A DNA stretch of 64,000 nucleotides from Bog-756 sp963704615 (GTDB lineage: Bacteria; Actinomycetota; Acidimicrobiia; Acidimicrobiales; RAAP-2): the NCBI GenBank assembly GCA_963704615.1, contig OY969923.1:2728001-2792000 (forward strand), written 5' to 3'. The position numbers and the translations under genes were made by a program. The notes under the pieces were generated by a model that was given only the letters and a program-made list of their open reading frames with translations, was not told the DNA's origin and searched no databases. Shown in pieces: positions 16,336 to 25,242 of this stretch. Numbering within the stretch: position 1 is the stretch's first letter; each line of letters opens with the position of its first letter.

Positions 16336-18042
16336 TCAGGCGCCGGGCACCCTGTCTCCGCCTCGTTGGTCTTCCCCGGCGGGCTCGTCTTCGCCGGCTT
16401 GCTGATCATCACCAACTGGCTGATCTTTGCCGGCAGTCTGATTGGCGGCGCCGGCATCCCGCGGCCCGGCGTTGTTCATCGGAGCCCCGGACGCGACCGC
16501 GTCCTCGACGTGGTCGTCCGTCCTGCCGGCTTGCTCGGTGGGGAGGCGGACCTCGAAGGTGGCACCCACGCCCGGTTTGACGGCGACCTGGCCATGGTGG
16601 GCGCCGACGACGGCGGCCACGATGGCCAGTCCCAGTCCGGTTCCCCCGGAGGTACGCGACCGCGAGGGATCCGAGCGGAAGAAGGGCTCGAAGATCCTGC
16701 TGGCGTCGGCCAGGGCGATGCCCGGTCCCTCGTCGTGCACGGTCAGATCCGCCCACTCCTGATCGGCGACCAACCAGACGTCGATGTCGCTGCCGGCAGG
16801 TGTGTGCACGACCGCGTTGACCAGCAGATTGTCCACCACCTGGCGCAATCGGTGCTCGTCCCCGTCGACGGCCACCCCCTCAGCGACGTCGACGGCCACA
16901 CGTCGATCAGGGTAGGAGGCCCTGATCCCGGCGACCGCTCGGCGAACCAGGTCGGTGAGGTCGACGGGCCCGATCCGCAGCGGGCGCTCGTGATCGAGTT
17001 GGGCCAAGAGCAAGAGGTCGTCAACCAACGTCCCCATCCGCGACGCTTCGTCCCTGATGTGGTGTAACGACCGGGCCAGGTCGGCGGGCCGGTCCCTGAC
17101 CCCGAGGTCGAAGAGCTCGGCATAACCGAGGATCGAGGTCAAGGGCGTGCGCAATTCGTGTGATGCGTCGGCCAGGAAGCGACGGAGGCGGACCTCGGAG
17201 GCGGCCCGGGCCGCGAAGGCGGTCTCGATCTCGTCGATCATGGTGTTGAAGGCGAGCCCCAACTGCCCCACCTCGGTTCCCTCGGCCACGTGGGAGACCC
17301 TCTGTGACATGTCGCCCCTGGTGATGGCCCCCGCCGTCTCGGTGATCTCGGCCAGGGGCCGCAGATCCCGCCGCACCATGATCCACGACAAGAGGCCGAG
17401 GCCGCTGAGCAGGACCGCCGACACGATGAGCTCGACGAGCAACAGCTGGCGAAGGGTGCTGTCCAGATCGGTGAGCGGGACGGCGACCACGAGCACCCCG
17501 CCGTGGGCGGCCAGCGGCTTGGCCAGGGCGCGGTAGGAGACGGCCCCGGAACCCGAGCTCGACGTGGTGAAGTAGACGTCCGGGCCAGTCGAGAGGCCGG
17601 ACCCGGGGAGGTCGACCGGGATCTTCGGGGAAGTCGGTGCCTTCCCCCCGTAGCTGAAGGACAGGTGCGCCTCCACCTTCCCCGAAGCGCTGCGGAGCAC
17701 GCCGTAGGTGCCCGGGGGGACCAGGACACCGCGGGCCGCGCTGCGCGACTGCCCGAAGAACCCGCCGCCGTTGCGGAAGGTGCCGGTGGGCAGCGAAGGG
17801 ACGGTGCCGCCGCGACGGCCGGTGAATCCCGGCGCCGTCCGGGGAGCCGCCGGCACCTCGGGTCCCAGCCCCGACGTCGACAGGAGGGCCCGGCCCACCG
17901 GAAAAGCGGCCCCCTCCAGCTGTTGGTCGACCCGCGTGGTCAGGAAAGAGCGAAGGGCGTTGTAGGTCACCACGTCCGAGATGACCAGACCGGCGACCAC
18001 GATCCCGATCACCAGCAACGAGAGGCGGAGACGGAGCGTCAT
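16336..18042 (-). CDS. Two-component sensor histidine kinase
   Basis: Membrane sensor kinase. TM1 lies at about residues 7-27 (LLVIGIVVAGLVISDVV), followed by a roughly 150-residue Gly/Pro-rich extracytoplasmic region, TM2 (LIVSAVLLSGLGLLSWIMV), a HAMP linker, the HisKA box FLADASHELRTPL with phospho-His, and an ATPase domain with N, G1 (DEGPGI) and G2 (GGTGLGL) boxes. A 70-residue acidic Gln/Gly/Asp/Pro tail follows the kinase core. The ATG at 18042 overlaps the response-regulator stop as ATGA. Signal and targets are unknown; the overall layout resembles actinobacterial MprB/TcrY-type kinases. Confidence 0.93.
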   Translation of the reverse strand: MTLRLRLSLLVIGIVVAGLVISDVVTYNALRSFLTTRVDQQLEGAAFPVGRALLSTSGLGPEVPAAPRTAPGFTGRRGGTVPSLPTGTFRNGGGFFGQSRSAARGVLVPPGTYGVLRSASGKVEAHLSFSYGGKAPTSPKIPVDLPGSGLSTGPDVYFTTSSSGSGAVSYRALAKPLAAHGGVLVVAVPLTDLDSTLRQLLLVELIVSAVLLSGLGLLSWIMVRRDLRPLAEITETAGAITRGDMSQRVSHVAEGTEVGQLGLAFNTMIDEIETAFAARAASEVRLRRFLADASHELRTPLTSILGYAELFDLGVRDRPADLARSLHHIRDEASRMGTLVDDLLLLAQLDHERPLRIGPVDLTDLVRRAVAGIRASYPDRRVAVDVAEGVAVDGDEHRLRQVVDNLLVNAVVHTPAGSDIDVWLVADQEWADLTVHDEGPGIALADASRIFEPFFRSDPSRSRTSGGTGLGLAIVAAVVGAHHGQVAVKPGVGATFEVRLPTEQAGRTDDHVEDAVASGAPMNNAGPRDAGAANQTAGKDQPVGDDQQAGEDEPAGEDQRGGDRVPGA

Positions 18043-18842
18043 CCCTCGAGCTCTTTGGGGAACGAGGATGCGGCAGGGTCGGGGACGGCGCGCATGCAGT
18101 ACCCGATGCCCCGCACGGTCCGGATCAGGGGTGGCCCGTGGGCGTCGAGCTTCTTGCGCAGATAGCTGACGTACACCTCGACCATGTTCACCTTGCCGTC
18201 GAAGCTGTAGTCCCACACCCGGTCCCGTATCTGCGACTTGGACACCACCTGGCCGGCATTGATCATGAGGTAGTGGAGAAGCCGGAACTCGGTGGGCGTG
18301 AGCTCGATGGACTGTTTGGCCCGCCACACCAGGTGACTCTCCTCGTCCAGCTCGACATCGCCCACCGTCACCCGGGGTCCGACGTCCTCGTATCCGTCCG
18401 TGCGGCGGAGGATGGCCGCGATCCGCAGCAATAACTCCTCGACACTGAACGGCTTGGTCATGTAGTCGTCGCCCCCGAGTCCCAGACCCCGGAGCCTGTC
18501 GTCGAGTCCACCCCGCGCCGTGAGGAAGAGGACGGGAAGATCCGCCGAGCGGCGCTCCTGACCCAGGCGCTCGAGCACGGCGAAGCCGTCGAGGTCCGGA
18601 AGCATGACGTCGAGGACGATCAGATGGGGCCGGAAGTCGTGGACTGCGGCCAGGGCCTCGGAGCCGGTGTGGGCCACCTGGACGGTGGCCCCGTGCAGGT
18701 GCAGGGCCATGGTCACCAGATCGGTGATGCTCTTCTCGTCGTCGACCACCAGGATGCGGCGCTCGGTGGCGGCCGTCATGCCTCCGTCGCCGATCGGGCC
18801 GGCCTGCCCCTCGACGGGGGAGCCGGGGGCCTTCGTGCTCAT
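18039..18842 (-). CDS. OmpR-family response regulator
   Basis: DNA-binding partner of the kinase at 16336-18042. The receiver domain has the acidic pair VVDDEKS, phospho-acceptor Asp in LIVLDVMLPDLDGF, switch Thr in LFLTAR and Lys in MTKPFSVEE. A winged-helix output domain follows (ELTPTEFRLLHYLM, YVSYLRKKLD, IRTVRGIGY). The first 21 residues are not conserved, so translation could begin at the internal Met of MTAATERR. AGGAAGAGG upstream supports the longer form. Confidence 0.95.
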   Translation of the reverse strand: MSTKAPGSPVEGQAGPIGDGGMTAATERRILVVDDEKSITDLVTMALHLHGATVQVAHTGSEALAAVHDFRPHLIVLDVMLPDLDGFAVLERLGQERRSADLPVLFLTARGGLDDRLRGLGLGGDDYMTKPFSVEELLLRIAAILRRTDGYEDVGPRVTVGDVELDEESHLVWRAKQSIELTPTEFRLLHYLMINAGQVVSKSQIRDRVWDYSFDGKVNMVEVYVSYLRKKLDAHGPPLIRTVRGIGYCMRAVPDPAASSFPKELEG

Positions 18843-18933
18843 GTGACCATGATGAGGCCTCTTCCTGTGGGTTTGCTGAGAAACCCCACCGCCGAGTCAG
18901 CGAGGGGAAGCGATCTGCGCTCGGACCGCGCCC

Positions 18934-19965
18934 TCAGAACCGGTGGCGCCACCCGCCTTCGGGAAGTGGGACCCCGTCACGGGTGTAGTCGCCCGGTCGC
19001 CCGGTGCACGACCCGATGGCGACCGGCGCCCGCAGACCGGCCGATCGGAAGGCCTCGAGCAGCGCTTCGGGGTCGGGGGTGGCCACCACCAGCTCGTAGT
19101 CCTCGCCGCCGGCGAGCGCTTCGGACTCGGTGGCCCCCTCGGCCACCGGCACGTGGTCGAGTTCCACCCCCACATCCGACGACCCGGCCAGGTGCCGCAG
19201 ATCGTCGACCAGACCGTCAGAGACGTCGATGGCGGCCGAGGCCCCGGACAGCCGGGCCACCTCGCCCTCGCGGAGGCGAGCCACCGGGCGTCGGTAGGCG
19301 TCGACCGCGGCCGAGGCCCCGGCCCCGGCCAACTCCTCCGGGCCCCCGCCCCTCCGGAGAATACGGAGGCCCGCCGCTGACCCCCCCAACGGGCCGGTCA
19401 GGAACAGGCGATGGCCCGATCGGGCCCCGGACCGGAGCAGCGGGGCGCGGCCGGGGTCTCCTCGCAGGGCGCCGAGCACCGCCACTGAGACGACCAGGGT
19501 TGGAGCCGCCGACAGGTCCCCGCCGACGATCACGCACTCGGCCCGTTCGGCGGCAGCGGCCATCCCCGACCCCAACTGGTCGAGGTCGGTGCCCACCGGG
19601 GCGGCGACCGAGGCCAGGGCGTAATGGGGCCAGGCCCCCATGGCCGCCAGGTCGGACACGGCGACCATGACGGCCTTGAAGCCGACGTCGCCGGGGGTAC
19701 AGATGTCGAGATCGAAATGGACCCTGTCCACCACCAGGTCGGTGGCCCATAGTGCCTGGTCGGCGCCGGACATGGTGACGACGGCAGCGTCGTCACCGAT
19801 CCATGTTTCCCCCGCCGGCGGGAACGCCTCCTCGGGCCGGAACCCCCGCGCCGCAGCCTCGAAGCGGGTCCGGAGCCGCTCGATAGCGGCGAACTCGTCG
19901 TTCGGTCCGCTGGCGGGGCCCTGGGGCCGCTCCCCTGATTTGGCCTCCGAATTGGGACCGGTCAC
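18934..19965 (-). CDS. thiL: Thiamine-monophosphate kinase
   Basis: Phosphorylates thiamine monophosphate to the active diphosphate. Conserved parts are WIGDDAAVV, TDLVVDRVHFDL, the Mg-binding IVGGDLSAA, IDVSDGLVDDL and GGEDYELV, in the ThiL order. The 343-residue length is normal. The start is GTG at 19965, with TAGGCA close to leaderless spacing. It diverges from pckG; the response-regulator gene follows after 91 nt. Confidence 0.94.
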   Translation of the reverse strand: MTGPNSEAKSGERPQGPASGPNDEFAAIERLRTRFEAAARGFRPEEAFPPAGETWIGDDAAVVTMSGADQALWATDLVVDRVHFDLDICTPGDVGFKAVMVAVSDLAAMGAWPHYALASVAAPVGTDLDQLGSGMAAAAERAECVIVGGDLSAAPTLVVSVAVLGALRGDPGRAPLLRSGARSGHRLFLTGPLGGSAAGLRILRRGGGPEELAGAGASAAVDAYRRPVARLREGEVARLSGASAAIDVSDGLVDDLRHLAGSSDVGVELDHVPVAEGATESEALAGGEDYELVVATPDPEALLEAFRSAGLRAPVAIGSCTGRPGDYTRDGVPLPEGGWRHRF

Positions 19966-20000
19966 CTACCTTGCCTACCATTTGCCGGAGAGGCCCCCAC

Positions 20001-20006
20001 TACAAT
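20001..20006 (+). promoter_or_regulatory. -10-like TACAAT upstream of pckG
   Basis: TACAAT is the best canonical -10 hexamer in the thiL-pckG gap. It lies 90 nt before the pckG start, giving a leadered message. Two TTGCC sequences upstream are not at ideal -35 spacing. Confidence 0.45.
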
Positions 20007-20096
20007 CAGTGGATAACCCGTGGACAGCTCGCCGGGACGCAGTTCCTGCCGGATGGCCGACCCGGAACGCCGAGGACGAGGAGGAGTCACCAGCCC

Positions 20097-21887
20097 ATGC
20101 CCCCCACCGAGAACAAGAAACTGATGGCATGGGTGGACGAGATCGCCGCGCTGACCGAGCCCGACGCCGTCGAGTGGTGCGACGGGTCGGCCGAGGAGTA
20201 CGACCGCCTGTGCCAGCTGCTGGTGGATCAGGGGACCTTCACCAAGCTGTCGGAGGCCAAGCGGCCCAACAGCTACTGGGCCCACTCCGACCCCGCCGAC
20301 GTGGCCCGGGTGGAGGACCGGACCTACATCTGCTCGACCCTCGAGTCGGACGCCGGACCCACCAACAACTGGAGGGATCCCGAGGAGATGCGGGGGATCC
20401 TCACCGGACTGTTCAAGGGATCGATGCGCGGGCGCACCATGTACGTGGTGCCCTACTCGATGGGACCGCTCGGCTCCTCCATCGCCCACATCGGCGTGGA
20501 GATCACCGACTCCGCCTACGTGGCGGTGTCGATGCGGATCATGACGCGCATGGGACGCGGCGCCCTCGAGGTGCTCGGGGCCGACGGCGAATTCGTGCCC
20601 TGCCTCCACTCGGTCGGGGCCCCGCTGGCCGAAGGGGAGACCGATTCTCCGTGGCCGTGTGACGCGGAGAACAAGTACATCGTGCATTTCCCCGAGACGC
20701 GTGAGATCTGGTCGTACGGCTCGGGCTACGGCGGCAACGCCTTGTTGGGGAAGAAGTGCTTCGCCCTGCGCATCGCCTCGGTGATGGCTCGTGACGACAA
20801 CTGGCTGGCCGAGCACATGCTCATCCTGAAGCTCACCTCGCCGGCCGGCGAGACCCGCTACGTGACCGGCGCCTTCCCCTCGGCGTGCGGCAAGACCAAC
20901 CTGGCCATGCTCATCCCCACCCTTCCCGACTGGAAGGTCGAGACGGTGGGCGACGACATCTGCTGGATGAAGTTCGGAGCCGACGGTCGCCTCTATGCCA
21001 TCAACCCGGAGGCCGGGTTCTTCGGGGTGGCGCCCGGCACCAACAGCCACACCAACCCCAATGCCATGCTGACCTTGGACGGCAACGCCGTCTTCACCAA
21101 CACCGCCCTCACCGACGACGCCGACGTCTGGTGGGAGGGCATGACCGACACGCCACCCGCCCATCTCACCTCGTGGAAGGGTGAGTCGTGGACGCCCGAG
21201 TCGGGGACGAGCGCGGCCCACCCGAACGCCCGCTTCACCGTCCCGGCCTCGCAGGACCCGGCCATCGCCTCCGAGTGGGAAGACCCGGCCGGAGTGCCCA
21301 TCGACGCCATCCTGTTCGGCGGTCGACGGGCGTCCGTGGTCCCGTTGGTGTTCCAGTCGAGGAACTGGAACCACGGGGTGTTCCTCGGTTCGATCATGGC
21401 CTCGGAGACGACGGCGGCGGCGGCCGGTGCGGTGGGCAACCTGCGCCGTGACCCCTTTGCCATGCTCCCCTTCTGTGGCTACAACATGGCCGACTACTTC
21501 GCCCACTGGCTCGAGATCGGTGCCTCGGCCGACCCGGAGAAGTTGCCCAAGATCTTCTACGTGAACTGGTTCCGCAAGGACGAGGACGGGCGTTGGCTGT
21601 GGCCCGGCTATGGCGAGAACTCGCGGGTCCTCGAGTGGGTGTTCGAACGGGTGAGCGGCACCGGGGAGGCCACCGACACCCCGATCGGCCTGGTCCCCGC
21701 GCCCGGCGCCATCGACACCAAGGGGTTGAACGTGTCGCCGGCCGACATGGACAAGCTGCTGGCCGTCAACGCTGACGAATGGCGCGACGAGGTGCCCCGC
21801 ATCCGCGAGCACTTCGCCGTCTTCGGCGACAAGCTGCCAGCCGAGCTCCACGCCGAGGTGGACGAGCTCGAGAAACAGCTGGGCTGA
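20097..21887 (+). CDS. pckG: Phosphoenolpyruvate carboxykinase (GTP)
   Basis: Interconverts oxaloacetate and PEP with GTP/GDP for gluconeogenesis or anaplerosis. Diagnostic segments are RTMYVVPYSMGP, the GTP-loop and reactive Cys FPSACGKTNLAML, the metal-binding site around DDICWMKFG, and ILFGGRRA. ATG 20097 has AGGAGG about 11 nt upstream and gives 596 aa, the usual length. The longer open frame back to 19971 would overlap the promoter region. Confidence 0.97.
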   Translation: MPPTENKKLMAWVDEIAALTEPDAVEWCDGSAEEYDRLCQLLVDQGTFTKLSEAKRPNSYWAHSDPADVARVEDRTYICSTLESDAGPTNNWRDPEEMRGILTGLFKGSMRGRTMYVVPYSMGPLGSSIAHIGVEITDSAYVAVSMRIMTRMGRGALEVLGADGEFVPCLHSVGAPLAEGETDSPWPCDAENKYIVHFPETREIWSYGSGYGGNALLGKKCFALRIASVMARDDNWLAEHMLILKLTSPAGETRYVTGAFPSACGKTNLAMLIPTLPDWKVETVGDDICWMKFGADGRLYAINPEAGFFGVAPGTNSHTNPNAMLTLDGNAVFTNTALTDDADVWWEGMTDTPPAHLTSWKGESWTPESGTSAAHPNARFTVPASQDPAIASEWEDPAGVPIDAILFGGRRASVVPLVFQSRNWNHGVFLGSIMASETTAAAAGAVGNLRRDPFAMLPFCGYNMADYFAHWLEIGASADPEKLPKIFYVNWFRKDEDGRWLWPGYGENSRVLEWVFERVSGTGEATDTPIGLVPAPGAIDTKGLNVSPADMDKLLAVNADEWRDEVPRIREHFAVFGDKLPAELHAEVDELEKQLG

Positions 21888-21946
21888 GCCCGAGGCCGGT
21901 CAGTCGGCCCGGCCGGAAAGCGGATCCTTCCCGTTCCCACCGAGGT

Positions 21947-23542
21947 TCACCGGGCGGGGTGCCGTGACCGGTTGGTGCCCTTGCCGCCCCCGACGGCCCG
22001 CCGTGAGCTCATGTAGGAGACGGCCCCGACACCGGCCACGATGGCCATGACCAGATAGCCGGCCGCCACCGACAGGGAGAGGACCACCGGGACCAGCGAG
22101 CCCACCACCCACAGGAGCTGGAAACGGGTCTCGAAGCGGGCGAAGGCCCTCCCCTGGTTCGACTCGCTCACATGGCGCTGGACCAGAGCGTCGAAGGAGG
22201 GCTTGGCCACCGCGCTGGCCGTCCCGACGCCCAGCGCCACCACGGCCAGGAACCAGCGCTGCGGATAGAGGGCACCGAGAGCGGTGAACGCCGCCACCCA
22301 CCACAGCGCGCCGGTCAACATCTGCTGCTCGGTGAGAGCACGGCGGATGGTCCCCACCGAGAGCACGCCGATGAGGGCGCCGGCGGTGAGCGCGGCGAGC
22401 ACGACGCCGAACCACCAGGTGGCGGCGCCTTCCCGGCGGAGGCCGAAGGCGAACAGGAAGGTCATGAACCCGACCAGGGCCTTGAGCACCGACATCGGCA
22501 TCAGGGCCAACACGACCTCGGTGTCGGCCACCGGCCGGAAGGCGGCCAGGTCCTCGGCGTCGCCGGCCCACAGCCCGGCGTCGACGTCGGGCGCCCACTG
22601 GACCTCGGGCTGGGCCGGGGAGCCACGACGGTGGCCGGGGCCGAGGTCCTCGGCCCCGCCCGGTGCACCGGCAGGCCCGGTGATCCCACCCTGACCCCGG
22701 CGCCGAGCCTGCCACCCACCAGCACGTCCCGGGACGGGCAGGCGGGCTCCGGCGGCGGCGGCCGCCGCGAACACGGCCACGTCCGCCCACAGCACACTCG
22801 GGGCGCCACCCAGTTTGAGGAAGGCCACGGCCGGCAGGGCGAAGGCGAAGCCCGACAGTGACGCCAGCAATCCGAGGCGGGCGTTGAGTGTGGCCAGGTC
22901 CGGCTCGATCACCGGATCACCGGTGACCGGGTCGTCGACCCGGACGACGGGGGTGCCGTACGGAGGGGTGGGAGCGGGGACGGACCCAGTCACCGGTCGG
23001 CCCCCGGCGTCCCGACCGATGTCGGGCGCCGGCTCATCCGACGGCCCGGCGCCGTCCTCCGCCGGTGGGACGCCGTCGCCATCGAGCATGCCAAGGGCGG
23101 CCATTTCCGGGACCAGGGCCCCTTTGGTCACCAAGTACACCTTGGACAGCACCAGCATGGCGAACGCTTCAGGAAACAGAAGGAGCGAGTGGATGTCGCG
23201 GGCCAGGAAGGGGCACAGCACCGCCCTCCCCACCGCCGAGGCGATGACCATGGCCCGGCGGGCGCCCCGGCTCCGGTCGATGAGGGGTCCGAGGGCGGGA
23301 GCCACCACGGCAAAGGGGGCCATGGTCAACAGCAGGTACAAGAGCACCTTGTCCTTGGCCGCCGTCGGGGAGATCGAGAAGAAGAGCGAGCCGGCCAGAG
23401 AGACGGCGAACATGGTGTCGCCCGCGGTCATCAGCACATGGGTCAAGGCCAGCCGACCGAACGGACGGCGCTGGTCGAACAGGTCGGTGATGGCCGACCG
23501 GGCCAAGCGCCGGAACTGATCACCACGTTCCCGAACGCCCAC
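21947..23542 (-). CDS. MFS permease with large soluble insertions
   Basis: Multi-pass membrane protein of major-facilitator type. Hydrophobic segments include HVLMTAGDTMFAVSLAGSLF, VLLYLLLTMAPFAVVAPALG with PLIDRSRGARR as the loop 2-3 motif, and a C-terminal half with VVLSLSVAAGYLVMAIVAGV. Two long Pro/Gly/Asp-rich insertions (around residues 155-200 and 260-330 of the chosen protein) break up the usual topology. The upstream frame lacks hydrophobic character; GTG 23542 lies 6 nt after TACCAT, so I chose it. Substrate unknown. Confidence 0.8.
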   Translation of the reverse strand: MGVRERGDQFRRLARSAITDLFDQRRPFGRLALTHVLMTAGDTMFAVSLAGSLFFSISPTAAKDKVLLYLLLTMAPFAVVAPALGPLIDRSRGARRAMVIASAVGRAVLCPFLARDIHSLLLFPEAFAMLVLSKVYLVTKGALVPEMAALGMLDGDGVPPAEDGAGPSDEPAPDIGRDAGGRPVTGSVPAPTPPYGTPVVRVDDPVTGDPVIEPDLATLNARLGLLASLSGFAFALPAVAFLKLGGAPSVLWADVAVFAAAAAAGARLPVPGRAGGWQARRRGQGGITGPAGAPGGAEDLGPGHRRGSPAQPEVQWAPDVDAGLWAGDAEDLAAFRPVADTEVVLALMPMSVLKALVGFMTFLFAFGLRREGAATWWFGVVLAALTAGALIGVLSVGTIRRALTEQQMLTGALWWVAAFTALGALYPQRWFLAVVALGVGTASAVAKPSFDALVQRHVSESNQGRAFARFETRFQLLWVVGSLVPVVLSLSVAAGYLVMAIVAGVGAVSYMSSRRAVGGGKGTNRSRHPAR

Positions 23543-23548
23543 GACGAA

Positions 23549-23554
23549 ATGGTA
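23549..23554 (-). promoter_or_regulatory. -10-like TACCAT upstream of MFS gene (leaderless)
   Basis: TACCAT on the minus strand ends 6 nt before the GTG at 23542, fitting the leaderless pattern. It decides the start of this gene over the longer open frame. Confidence 0.5.
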
Positions 23555-23618
23555 GGCGGCAACAGCACCGGCGATAACATGCGGCCGTCGCCACGGACGC
23601 CCGTCGCAGGAGGAGCCC

Positions 23619-23855
23619 ATGCCGGTCCACGCCTACGTGCTCATCCAGACCGAGGTCGGGAAGGCGGCCAGCGTGACCCGCACGGTGGCCGGCCTCGACG
23701 GGGTGGTCGCCGCCGAGGGGGTCACCGGCCCCTACGACGTGATCGTGCGCGCCGAGGCCGGGACGGTCGACGAGCTGGGACAGATGGTGGTCGGGCGGAT
23801 CCAGCTGATCGAGGGGATCACCCGGACGGTGACCTGCCCGGTGGTCAACCTCTGA
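23619..23855 (+). CDS. Stand-alone Lrp/AsnC ligand-binding domain protein
   Basis: A 78-residue alpha-beta barrel (RAM) domain without the helix-turn-helix of full Lrp regulators. AYVLIQTEVGKAASV, VTGPYDVIVRAEA and ITRTVTCPVV match the family. Such single-domain proteins form rings that bind amino acids; the effector here is unknown. GGAGGAG lies about 5 nt before the ATG. It diverges from the MFS gene. Confidence 0.93.
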   Translation: MPVHAYVLIQTEVGKAASVTRTVAGLDGVVAAEGVTGPYDVIVRAEAGTVDELGQMVVGRIQLIEGITRTVTCPVVNL

Positions 23856-23891
23856 ACGAGGCGGCGGCCAGGGGCCCTCGGACCGGAGCGG

Positions 23892-25037
23892 TCAGCGAAT
23901 GGCGCCCGCCCCCCGCAATTGATCGATCTCACCCTCGTCCAAACCCCACTCGGTCAGGGCCTCGTCGCCGTGTTGGCCCGGATGGGGCGGCGGTCGCCGG
24001 ATGGAACCCGGAGTGCCCAGGAAACGCGGTGAGGGCGCGGGCTGAACCACCCCGGCCACCTCGGTGAACGTCCCCCGGAACCGGTTGTGCGGGTGCTCGG
24101 GCGCCTCGGTCAGCGAGAGCACCGGGGCGGCACAGGCGTCACTGCCGTCGAAGATCTTCTCCCACTCGCTGCGGGTCTTGCCGGCGAAGATGGCGGCGAA
24201 GCGCTCCTTCATGGCCGGCCACGCCTCCCGGTCCATCTGAGCCGGGAGCTCCTCCCCCTCCAACCCCAGCAGCGAGATCAACGAGGCGTAGAACTGCGAC
24301 TCGATGGCGCCGACACCGATGAAACCCCCGTCGGATGTCTGGTAGACCTCGTAGAAATGGGCCCCGGTGTCGAGCAGGTTGGTCCCGCGGGGGCCGCTCC
24401 ACATGCCCGCCTGGTGCAACGTGTAGGTCATGGTCATGAGCGACGCCGCACCGTCCACCATGGCCGCGTCGACCACCTGGCCCACGCCCGTCCGCTGGGC
24501 GCTGATGATGGCGGCCACCATGCCGAAGGCGAGCAGCATGCCGCCGCCCCCGAAGTCGCCCACCAGGTTGAGCGGGGGCACGGGACGCTCGCCGGCCCTC
24601 CCCAGCGGCTCGAGCGCACCGGCCACGGCGATGTAGTCGATGTCGTGTCCGGCCGTGGCCGCCAGAGGACCCTCCTGCCCCCAACCGGTCATCCGCCCGA
24701 AGACCAGCTTCGGATTGCGCTCGAGGCAGACCTTGGGGCCCAGCCCGAGCCGTTCGGCGACACCGGGCCGGAAACCCTCCATCAACCCGTCGGCCTGCTC
24801 GACCAGGCGGAGCACCAGGGCCACCGCTTCGGGATGCTTGAGATCCACCGCCACCGACCGTCGACCACGGTTCATGAGGTCCACGTGGGCCTCCTGGTGG
24901 GGCGGATAGGTGGCCTTCTCGAACCGATCGATGCGGACGATGTCGGCTCCGGCGTCGGCCAGCATCATCCCGGCGAAGGGCGCCGGACCCAGACCGGCCA
25001 GCTCGATGATCCGGATGCCGTCGAGCGGACCGCTCAT
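23892..25037 (-). CDS. Alpha-methylacyl-CoA racemase family CoA-transferase (class III)
   Basis: CaiB/BaiF family enzyme, most like alpha-methylacyl-CoA racemase, which epimerises 2-methyl-branched acyl-CoAs in branched-chain or sterol degradation. The start MSGPLDGIRIIELAGLGPAP, catalytic His in ATAGHDIDYIAVAGAL, Asp in LVGDFGGGG and Glu in AHFYEVYQTSDGGFIGVGA match the racemase subgroup. ATG 25037 begins the conserved region and gives 381 aa; the frame upstream overlaps galK's promoter and is not conserved. Confidence 0.9.
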   Translation of the reverse strand: MSGPLDGIRIIELAGLGPAPFAGMMLADAGADIVRIDRFEKATYPPHQEAHVDLMNRGRRSVAVDLKHPEAVALVLRLVEQADGLMEGFRPGVAERLGLGPKVCLERNPKLVFGRMTGWGQEGPLAATAGHDIDYIAVAGALEPLGRAGERPVPPLNLVGDFGGGGMLLAFGMVAAIISAQRTGVGQVVDAAMVDGAASLMTMTYTLHQAGMWSGPRGTNLLDTGAHFYEVYQTSDGGFIGVGAIESQFYASLISLLGLEGEELPAQMDREAWPAMKERFAAIFAGKTRSEWEKIFDGSDACAAPVLSLTEAPEHPHNRFRGTFTEVAGVVQPAPSPRFLGTPGSIRRPPPHPGQHGDEALTEWGLDEGEIDQLRGAGAIR

Positions 25038-25193
25038 CGGGCACCGGCCGGGAGGGGTACGGCGGGTGTGCAGGCGGGCGGCGGCGGGGTGGGCACGAGG
25101 ATCCTCATGGCCGGATGGTGGCCGCTTGGCGTCCCGGTGGTCAAATACGCCTCGCCGCCACTTTCCCATGCCGGTCCGACCGGAGTGGGTTGC

Positions 25194-25199
25194 TAGCCT
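25194..25199 (+). promoter_or_regulatory. -10-like TAGCCT upstream of galK
   Basis: TAGCCT lies 43 nt before the TTG start of galK, which has its own GAGGAG. A leadered transcript is expected. Confidence 0.4.
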
Positions 25200-25242
25200 G
25201 CCGATCGGCCGGCGCCGATCGATCCCGGCGAGGAGTCCACAG

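Noticed and set aside
19962..21851. A 629-codon minus-strand open frame
   Set aside because: It is the antisense shadow of pckG, which is certain from its motifs.
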